From Alteromonas_E sp965248545 (GTDB lineage Bacteria; Pseudomonadota; Gammaproteobacteria; Enterobacterales; Alteromonadaceae): 64,000 nucleotides of DNA. Below are positions 43,701 to 49,086 of this stretch, in pieces. The notes below the pieces were generated by a model. It was given only the letters and a program-made list of their open reading frames with translations. It made no database searches and was not told the DNA's origin. The stretch lies in the NCBI GenBank assembly GCA_965248545.1, contig OZ252110.1:2604001-2668000 (forward strand). The letters run 5' to 3'. The first letter of the stretch is position 1. Each line of letters opens with the position of its first letter. Both the position numbers and the translations under genes were made by a program.

Positions 43701-44810
43701 TTATGAGCTCTTTATTTTGTGGTGGATTGTTGAATGAGAAATACCTGTAATGTCTTCTAATTTTGAATATGTATATTTCTTTTTGTATGCTAATTTCAAA
43801 CACTTAATTGCTTGTATTAAGCGCCCTTCATTAGTTGATTGGTTTGAGTCTCCTCGCCTTGCGTTTTCGATGGAAGACAAGAGAAACGATTCAATAAGGT
43901 CAGTTTTTTCAATTAATCTTCGCCGTTTAGACTCATTAATAGTTCTGTTCAAATCGGCACCAGTCATGCCAGCTGTCAGCTCAAGGATTTCTTTTTTGTA
44001 TTCTGAGCTACTATAACTTTCACCTAGCTCGGTTTCTAACAGGTTATCTCTCACATTATCTTTAGGAGGAACTAACTCCCATACTACGTCAAAACGCCTC
44101 CAAATTGCGGGATCTAACATATGAGCATGGTTAGTCGCAGCTATGAGAATTCTATCTTCTGGAAGGTTATCAATATTTTGAAGTAATGATATTACGACTC
44201 GTTTGAGCTCACCTAATTCTGACTTATCATCACGCAGTTTGGCTATTGCATCAATTTCATCTAGGAAAAGAATACAATTATTAGTTTTCAAAAAGCTAAA
44301 TATCTTTCGAATATTTTCGCCTGTTTCTCCCAAATATGATGATATTAGAGAATCAAATCTAACCGTATAAAGCTCTCGTTTCATTTCTGAGGCAATATAT
44401 TTTGCAAGCATAGTCTTTCCGCACCCCGGAAGGCCATGTAATAGGAGAGTATTTCTAGGTTTTATATCTTGTAACTTTAATTCTTTGAACATATTCCACT
44501 CTCTAAAATAGAGAGCTAATTCATTATTCATCCACTTTGGGAGAACAGGCTTTTCCGCGTTGATATCGTTGAATCTTTCAAGTAGATCTATAGGAGGAGC
44601 AGAAAGGCTATGTTCAGACATAACAAATGTATCTGAGATTAGATTGTTATTAATTGCTATATCAGCCGCTTCTTTTATTCTAGTTGCGGCATTGTAGTGC
44701 TTTTTCTTTCTCTCAGACTCATAAATATTGTCGGCAACGGCTTTCACATCATTCCAATCCTTCCGAGACAATGCGTCAAAAATATCTATAAAGTTTTCAA
44801 CGGTTGGCAT
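43701..44810 (-). CDS. ietA: IetA-like AAA ATPase
   Basis: A 369-aa AAA protein of the SpoVK/Vps4 style. Walker A is GLPGCGKT (126-133), Walker B ILFLDEID (180-187), sensor 1 ILIAATNHA and an arginine-finger region IWRRFDVVWE; the helical lid follows (TGADLNRTINESKRRR). The N-terminal 95 residues are a helical, MIT-like domain and the C-terminus ends with a small HTH-like segment (LEDITGISHSTIHHKI). It presumably holds the IetS protease in check or delivers substrate. It is the first gene of the two-gene operon; its promoter must lie in 44811-45000. Confidence 0.85.
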   Translation of the reverse strand: MPTVENFIDIFDALSRKDWNDVKAVADNIYESERKKKHYNAATRIKEAADIAINNNLISDTFVMSEHSLSAPPIDLLERFNDINAEKPVLPKWMNNELALYFREWNMFKELKLQDIKPRNTLLLHGLPGCGKTMLAKYIASEMKRELYTVRFDSLISSYLGETGENIRKIFSFLKTNNCILFLDEIDAIAKLRDDKSELGELKRVVISLLQNIDNLPEDRILIAATNHAHMLDPAIWRRFDVVWELVPPKDNVRDNLLETELGESYSSSEYKKEILELTAGMTGADLNRTINESKRRRLIEKTDLIESFLLSSIENARRGDSNQSTNEGRLIQAIKCLKLAYKKKYTYSKLEDITGISHSTIHHKIKSS

Positions 44811-45160
44811 TACTCAATGCTCCAAGTTAGTGTGCCTGACAAACTATTTAAATTAAGTTTATCCAATAATTTGAGTTTACCTGAAATGTTGGATAAATCA
44901 ATATTGAGTCTACTCCCCTAATGGATTCTGTCGATATTAGAAACTTTAAGGATGACGTCTTGAACTAACTATATTGCAGCTAGTAAGCCGAAATTGCTTA
45001 ACTATTTCAAGAAAGTAATATTGATTTTGTGTATAGTTGATAAAGGCCGTAATGGCGGCCTGTGACCACAATTACGAAGCGAAAGCCCATTTTTAAAATT
45101 GCTACTTATTGTCTAGGTATCAGAAGTGCTGTGGATTTCTTGATACTCTGAGGGTTAGTA
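44811..45160. other. Divergent intergenic region ietA / 122-aa gene
   Basis: 350 bp with A+T-rich promoter-like DNA for ietA (minus) and for the 122-aa gene (plus). AGGCCGTAATGGCGGCCT (about 45044-45061) forms a GC-rich hairpin of unknown role. No further coding frame was convincing. Confidence 0.4.
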
Positions 45161-45529
45161 GTGTCTGAAGGAAAATCACGATTATTAAGAACTGCACAAC
45201 GGCAGGCCAGAGCACTGTCTGATTTGTCAGGGTGCAAGCTAAATCAGGCTCAAATGACTTTAGCTATTGATGTATTTGGTTATATGTCTTGGGCAAAACT
45301 AAGATCGGCGATAGAAAAAGATGAGCTTCCAGAAATAAAAGCTTGTTTACTGGACTTGGAACACGAAGACACAGCTCTATTAATTTCTGTTATAAAAACT
45401 AACTGGCAAGACTGGTCTATAAACTTCTCTCAGATTAAATACCTAAAGGGAATTGAGACTAAAAAAATTATTTCACATATCCTTAAAATTGATGAGCTTG
45501 AATTAGAGAAAGTCATCAATCAAGATTAA
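45161..45529 (+). CDS. Small unknown protein, island cargo
   Basis: A 122-aa soluble protein (GTG start at 45161, GAGGG upstream). The first 55 residues (RTAQRQARALSDLSGCKLNQ, then LAIDVFGYMSWAKLRSAI) resemble a small N-terminal helical domain found in some glyoxalase-related and mobile-element proteins in which AR-LSxxxG-xLxQAQ-xLA-xGYxSWxxL recurs. The rest is helical and acidic. I can assign no function. Position beside the IetAS operon suggests an accessory or separate defence component, but it points away from ietA and need not belong to it. Confidence 0.55.
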   Translation: MSEGKSRLLRTAQRQARALSDLSGCKLNQAQMTLAIDVFGYMSWAKLRSAIEKDELPEIKACLLDLEHEDTALLISVIKTNWQDWSINFSQIKYLKGIETKKIISHILKIDELELEKVINQD

Positions 45530-45883
45530 CGATTTCTTATCCATTCTCGTTGTGTTTCCTCGTAGTTAAAGCTTTTTAAATTAAGAGTCAGTGCGCTTGA
45601 AAAGACAATTCATATATATTGCCGTCCCGCTAGTTTTACTATGATGCTTCATAGGGAAGTCGCATCAACTACTATTAAGGTCGGCGATTTTTCTTAATTG
45701 GTGTAGCCAGACTTGAGTTAAATAAGTTAATTGGCGTAGACTAATTGTGTATTCGTTATCAATATGAATTCAGGGCTGTGCGGACAGCCTGTGCCGCCAA
45801 TATACGACGAAGCTCAGCATCCGTAAAAACTTAATGATTTATGTGACATACGCGTGGTGGGTTTATGTTTAATAGGTATCATT
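45530..45883. other. Non-coding stretch inside the island
   Basis: 354 bp between the 122-aa gene and the MbcA/ParS-like pair. Contains an imperfect GC-rich repeat around 45771-45798 (GGGCTGTGCGGACAGCC). Promoter for the next two genes expected in its last part. No gene seen. Confidence 0.35.
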
Positions 45884-46705
45884 ATGAGTGCATTGTCCGT
45901 TAAGTGTGGTTGTGTAGTTTACGACCGATCCAAAACCTATTCTCGACTAGATCATAATTCAGTAGCCCCTTGTTTAAAGTTTGATGTTGAATACACACAT
46001 GATTATATCTCACGCATTATAGGCTTTTGTTATAGAGGCCAGTCGATTTACAACATTGCTGAGGAATTAAATAAGTGTGTTGACTATGTCTTTTATCATT
46101 TCACCCATGATTTAGAGACCATGAATCAAATATACACGGATAATAAGATTAAGCGGCTCAGAAAAGAAGTTAGAAAACCATTAGATAAAATCCCTTTTCT
46201 ATTCGAATACGACTCTCTGTGGAATTCTAGAATTAGGGCAGTTTTAAGTGATATTGATTGTTACGATTTCTGCATAAGTCCTGCTGAGTTAATGGAATTG
46301 AATGGATTATCTGTTGAAAAACTCAACAAGGTTTTCAAAGCACTTAAAGTCGATTATGTAGTTGATGAAACATCTAAACTTCATAGCTCATTAGAAGATA
46401 AACTTGTTTGTCAATTGCAGCAATCAGAACATTGGATTCAATACAACCAAGTCAAACCATTTTACGATACTGCCGCACTTCCTCTCACAATCGACAAAAG
46501 GTCAATGACGCGGGAGCAGGAAACAGATTGGATATTGAGGAAAATACTCCCTTGGTTCAATAATGAACTTGAGGCTATATTCTGGTTTAAAAACGATATT
46601 ATTCCTAGCTTAGGCTCACATACCCCCGAATGGCTATTAAATAATGGAAAATTTGAGGCATTGAAGTATTACATAAAAGCAATCGAGCTAAGTTGCGATG
46701 CTTGA
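45884..46705 (+). CDS. Protein with C-terminal MbcA/ParS antitoxin-like domain
   Basis: A 273-aa protein starting at ATG 45884 (AGG upstream); a GTG at 45854 would add ten residues. The first 180 residues are unassigned and include an HTH-like helix pair (ISRIIGFCYRGQSIYNIAEE). The last 45 residues (EAIFWFKNDIIPSLGSHTPE, then WLLNNGKFEALKYYIKAIEL) match the toxin-binding part of Xre/MbcA/ParS antitoxins, where a W, a (T/S)PxxLL and a GxxxxV/L..Y pattern recur. No RES-domain toxin is recognised beside it. The next gene overlaps it by eight bases and carries the same kind of domain. Confidence 0.58.
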   Translation: MSALSVKCGCVVYDRSKTYSRLDHNSVAPCLKFDVEYTHDYISRIIGFCYRGQSIYNIAEELNKCVDYVFYHFTHDLETMNQIYTDNKIKRLRKEVRKPLDKIPFLFEYDSLWNSRIRAVLSDIDCYDFCISPAELMELNGLSVEKLNKVFKALKVDYVVDETSKLHSSLEDKLVCQLQQSEHWIQYNQVKPFYDTAALPLTIDKRSMTREQETDWILRKILPWFNNELEAIFWFKNDIIPSLGSHTPEWLLNNGKFEALKYYIKAIELSCDA

Positions 46706-47111
46706 GCTTGAGTACACTGAAGTGAGAAGAAACGAAGACGTAGATTTACTTGCTGCTAATCTAGAACATTGTGTCGTTGTTAAGTTAGTCATTAATATTT
46801 TAGATAAGTGGGAATGTGGGGTTGAACAAAAAGGTAAAATACTTGGTTTAGATCCTAATTCTTGGAAAGAAAAGGAAATAATCTTATCAGATCAGCAGCT
46901 CATACGAGCCAGTTACATTGCAAACATTCATGCTGTTTTAAGAACAAAATTCAATAATGAAAGTAATATATATGGCTTTATGAGAATGCCAAATAAAAAT
47001 GAATTTTTTGATGGAAAACAACCAATTGAAGTTATTTCTGAAGGAGGTGTTGAGTCGTTAAAGTCTACTTATTATGAACTAAAAAAGAATTTACTAGTAA
47101 AGGAAGATTGA
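46698..47111 (+). CDS. MbcA/ParS/Xre antitoxin-like protein
   Basis: A 137-aa protein. Residues 30-60 resemble the Xre-like HTH of the family (VVKLVINILDKWECGVEQKG, ILGLDPNSWK), and the C-terminal half (LIRASYIANIHAVLRTKF, IYGFMRMPNKNEFFDGKQPI, EVISEGGVESLKSTYYEL) matches the DUF2384 toxin-binding part, including the pN-xxFxGxxPxxxIxxGG core. Such proteins normally neutralise RES-domain NAD-degrading toxins. No RES toxin is found in the island. It starts inside the end of the preceding gene and ends six bases before the CCA end of the intron-bearing tRNA. Confidence 0.65.
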   Translation: MLELEYTEVRRNEDVDLLAANLEHCVVVKLVINILDKWECGVEQKGKILGLDPNSWKEKEIILSDQQLIRASYIANIHAVLRTKFNNESNIYGFMRMPNKNEFFDGKQPIEVISEGGVESLKSTYYELKKNLLVKED

Positions 47112-47116
47112 AGAAA

Positions 47117-47442
47117 TGGTGGCCCTTCACAGACTTGAACTGTGGACCTACCGATTCAGATAATCCTATGTTTTCACATAAGCCTGGACTATATCATCAC
47201 CCTCGTATTAGTACGGTGGGGTGTCGGACGCTAATGGTGTATTACGTAACAAGATCGTGTTACTCCACCTAGTCTCTGAACCTTCCTGATACGCTTATCA
47301 GGCTTGGCTGCTGATTGGCATGTTTATTTTAGAAATAAACGAAGCTTTCCAGCAATTCATCCGATTTTTCCATATAACATTACTGCTATAGGTCACAAAT
47401 AACTTATGAGTCGGGTGCTCTAACCAACTGAGCTAAAGGGCC
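47117..47442 (-). tRNA. CAU-anticodon tRNA (tRNA-Ile2-like) with group I intron
   Basis: Minus strand. 5' exon 47442-47406 holds acceptor GGCCCTT, the D arm and the anticodon arm up to CAT; intron 47405-47157; 3' exon 47156-47117 begins AATCGG and ends with T arm CACAG/CTGTG, acceptor AAGGGCC, A and encoded CCA. Spliced length 77 nt. The acceptor stem is fully paired; one C-U mismatch lies at the top of the anticodon stem. CAU could mean Met or Ile2 (lysidine). The GGCCCTT acceptor resembles E. coli ileX (tRNA-Ile2) more than elongator Met. Its first 50 exon bases equal the broken host copy, but the T stem and 3' acceptor differ, so it is not a simple duplicate. Confidence 0.88.
47157..47405 (-). 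ncRNA. Group I self-splicing intron in the tRNA anticodon loop
   Basis: 249 nt on the minus strand, between T of the CAT anticodon and the following AATCGG. Conserved elements in order: P AATTGCTGGAAA (47357-47346), P5 hairpin GTTTATTT/AAATAAAC, Q AATCAGCAGCCAAGCC (47316-47301), P6 hairpin CCTGATA/TATCAGG, R TTCAGAGACTA (47280-47270), P8 hairpin, S GATGATATAGTCC (47198-47186), P9 hairpin and a terminal G. R and S pair as P7 (GACTA/TAGTC). P1 can form between exon TCAT and intron GTGA with a U-G at the splice site. No homing-endonuclease frame is inside. Azoarcus has a similar intron in tRNA-Ile(CAU), which supports the call. Confidence 0.9.
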
Positions 47443-47637
47443 ATCTCTTCATTTTGTATAATCTAGAAGAATATACATTTAAAACAATTTAATAAACTTG
47501 TTTTAAATTTATATTCTCAATTCCATTTTTACTTACGAGTAAACTCGCAGTTCAAGGACTTCTTGTCCTCTTTATTTCTTCTCTACCCTTTGTCCTTTCT
47601 GTCTTATTCAATATACGAGAATTCATATACCACATAA
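47443..47637. other. Right-end island DNA between two tRNA segments
   Basis: 195 bp, very A+T-rich, no gene. On the minus strand it would be the spacer of a transcript running from the host tRNA promoter through the broken tRNA into the intron-bearing tRNA. A weak TTATAC (47461-47456) lies before the intron-bearing tRNA without a good -35. A small hairpin GGAC/GTCC occurs near 47556-47568. Confidence 0.45.
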
Positions 47638-47643
47638 GAACTG
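47627..47643 (+). repeat. Right island end: inverted repeat plus core GAACTG
   Basis: ATACCACAT (47627-47635) is the reverse complement of the left arm ATGTGGTAT; AA follows, then GAACTG (47638-47643), identical with the left core. The spacing mirrors the left end exactly. Confidence 0.8.
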
Positions 47644-47694
47644 GGGACCTACCGATTATGAGTCGGGTGCTCTAACCAACTGAGCTAAAGGGCC
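47638..47694 (-). pseudogene. 5' part of the host CAU tRNA gene (split by island)
   Basis: Read from 47694 downward: acceptor GGCCCTT, D arm, anticodon arm with CTCATAA loop, variable loop and T-stem CCCAG plus TTC, then the sequence turns into island DNA (TTATGTGGTAT). It has no intron. The missing T-loop, T stem and acceptor are at 27783-27758. The gene is broken, so its transcript cannot fold as a tRNA. Confidence 0.88.
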
Positions 47695-47729
47695 ATCTTG
47701 TGTGAGGTTGCTCGAACTGAGCGCAGCGC

Positions 47730-47758
47730 AGTATAAGCAGTTTTTATGCGCTTGTCAT
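47730..47758 (-). promoter_or_regulatory. tRNA promoter upstream of the broken host tRNA
   Basis: Minus strand: ATGACA (47758-47753), 17 bp, TATACT (47735-47730), followed by the GC-rich GCGCTGCGCTC, a discriminator typical of stable-RNA promoters. It points into the 5' tRNA remnant and, beyond, the intron-bearing tRNA. It lies on the host side of the junction. Confidence 0.72.
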
Positions 47759-47873
47759 TACTAATCCCGCTGATAATGCGCAGTCTGGTTATAAATCAAA
47801 CAGTTCCGTATGTTCGCCAGCATTCAGTGATAGCTCGCTGAACAGTTGGGCGTCGTTTGTTGTGGTTGCGATG

Positions 47874-48332
47874 TTACAACTTGAGCTTCATGCCCTCATG
47901 GCTCGCATTAAATCCAAGCTTTGTATAAAAACGGATGGCGTCTGGGCGTTGTTTGTCGCAAGTCAGTTGTACCAGCGCACAGTTCCTCTGCTTGGCTCGT
48001 TCAACGGCAAGCGTGAACATTTGCTCGCCAAGCCCAAGGTTTCGAAATTCGCTATCTATTCGCACGCCCTCAATTAAGCACCGCCAGCTCCCTTGATAGG
48101 TAAGATTCGGGATATAGGTGAGCTGAAGCATACCTGCGAGTGCACCATCAACATCTAACACGAGTAGCTCGTTATTGGGGTCTGCAGCAATGGCGTTAAA
48201 CGCATCGATATAAGCCCGGTCTGACGCATCATCAACACTCTCTCGCTGAGCGCCTAACGGGTCACTGATTAACATTGTGACTAGTTTGGGTAGTTCGTCT
48301 TCGCGTGCTTCTCGCAAGATAGCGTTCGTCAT
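47874..48332 (-). CDS. GNAT-family N-acetyltransferase
   Basis: A 152-aa acetyltransferase. Acetyl-CoA motif A is IDSEFRNLGLGEQMFTLAVE (the R-x-x-G-x-G/A loop as RNLGLGEQ), preceded by VLDVDGALAGMLQLTYIPNL and followed by ALVQLTCDKQRPDAIRFYTKLGF. The substrate is unknown. Its ATG start overlaps the stop of the other GNAT gene by four bases (ATGA type), so they are co-translated. First gene to the right of the tRNA, host chromosome. Confidence 0.9.
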   Translation of the reverse strand: MTNAILREAREDELPKLVTMLISDPLGAQRESVDDASDRAYIDAFNAIAADPNNELLVLDVDGALAGMLQLTYIPNLTYQGSWRCLIEGVRIDSEFRNLGLGEQMFTLAVERAKQRNCALVQLTCDKQRPDAIRFYTKLGFNASHEGMKLKL

Positions 48333-48910
48333 GTGCTTGGTACCTCTCGTCTGGCTGAGGTTCGTATGGTTTTCGGCGTAGCAACGTAAAGGTTATTTAC
48401 AATACGATGCTCGCCAAAATGAGTCTCTTCTTTTCCGATAAATGCTAGTCCGGCGGATTCATAAAACCCATTGGCCTGATTTTCAGACCATGTTCGTAGC
48501 CACAAATTGTTGTGGGTCTGCTGGCAACAGGTCGCCAGCAATGCTCTGCCGATACCTTGCCCTTGCCACTTGGCGTGCACGTATAGTTTGGTTAGCTCAA
48601 TAGTTGCGGTGTGATTGGGGCATTGCGCTGCATCTTTCAGTACTGCAAAGCCTTGGAGAATATCGTCGTGTTCGTACACCAAGATTGTCGTATGCGGATC
48701 ATCAAGCATGTGTTCATAAGCCTGTGGTGTAAATTCCGCTAGAACGAATTGCGAATAATCGCGCCTGATCCCTTGTACAGCGTAGGTATCAAGCCACACG
48801 TGTATGCTCAAAACGGCAAGATTGTCGGTGTCCGACGCTATCGCGAGTCTGATCACGAGCGTGCCTTGTTTATGTGTATCATTGAGGGTTCTCCAATTTA
48901 GCAGCTGCAA
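48329..48910 (-). CDS. GNAT-family N-acetyltransferase
   Basis: A 193-aa acetyltransferase. Motif A reads LYVHAKWQGQGIGRALLATC with the Q-G-Q-G-I-G loop, followed by LWLRTWSENQANGFYESAGL. It resembles the RimI-like or TabA-type group whose members acetylate small molecules or protein N-termini. The upstream gene of a two-gene operon with the GNAT gene at 47874-48332 (four-base overlap). The first 18 residues look dispensable; an in-frame later start is possible. Confidence 0.88.
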   Translation of the reverse strand: MQLLNWRTLNDTHKQGTLVIRLAIASDTDNLAVLSIHVWLDTYAVQGIRRDYSQFVLAEFTPQAYEHMLDDPHTTILVYEHDDILQGFAVLKDAAQCPNHTATIELTKLYVHAKWQGQGIGRALLATCCQQTHNNLWLRTWSENQANGFYESAGLAFIGKEETHFGEHRIVNNLYVATPKTIRTSARREVPST

Positions 48911-49049
48911 TGACTAGGATGACGAGTATACCCATCTTGAGTGCACTTAAGCTTTACCGATGGTTCAATCTAATTTACTGGTCGTTCACGATTGGCAGCT
49001 AGTTGAAAAACGAAGGGTTCAGGACAAAAAAGTATGAAGGTATGTGGAG

Positions 49050-49078
49050 GACCGTGTTAACTAGACGGTAACACGGTC
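49050..49078. terminator. Hairpin after the choice-of-anchor gene
   Basis: GACCGTGTTA (49050-49059) and TAACACGGTC (49069-49078) pair perfectly around a nine-base loop, eight bases past the stop of the minus-strand gene. The stem is strong but no T run follows on the minus strand. Confidence 0.6.
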
Positions 49079-49086
49079 ACACATTT

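Larger units (their letters stand above)
27784..47643. mobile_element. GMT-type genomic island inserted in a tRNA gene
   Basis: About 19.86 kb, bounded by two halves of one tRNA gene, by the 6-bp direct repeat GAACTG and by 9-bp inverted repeats at both ends. It is more A+T-rich than flanking DNA. Contents in order: CadR-like MerR regulator, transglutaminase-like protein, CDF exporter, His-rich protein, CzcB, CzcA, then GmtX, GmtZ, GmtY (minus strand), the IetS/IetA pair, a 122-aa unknown, two MbcA/ParS-like proteins and an intron-bearing tRNA. The only recombinases inside are GmtY and GmtZ, so they are the likely movers. The element name is by resemblance of the trio to Gamma-Mobile-Trio proteins; relation to Tn554-like or GInt elements is the alternative. 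Boundaries are read directly from the sequence. Confidence 0.82.

Noticed and set aside
47157..47405. Insertion in the tRNA seen as assembly error or transposon
   Set aside because: Conserved group I core elements in the right order and a clean splice-site context explain it.
47117..47694. Simple tandem duplication of one tRNA
   Set aside because: The intron-bearing copy differs in T stem and acceptor 3' side from the host copy and the host copy is truncated exactly at the island end.
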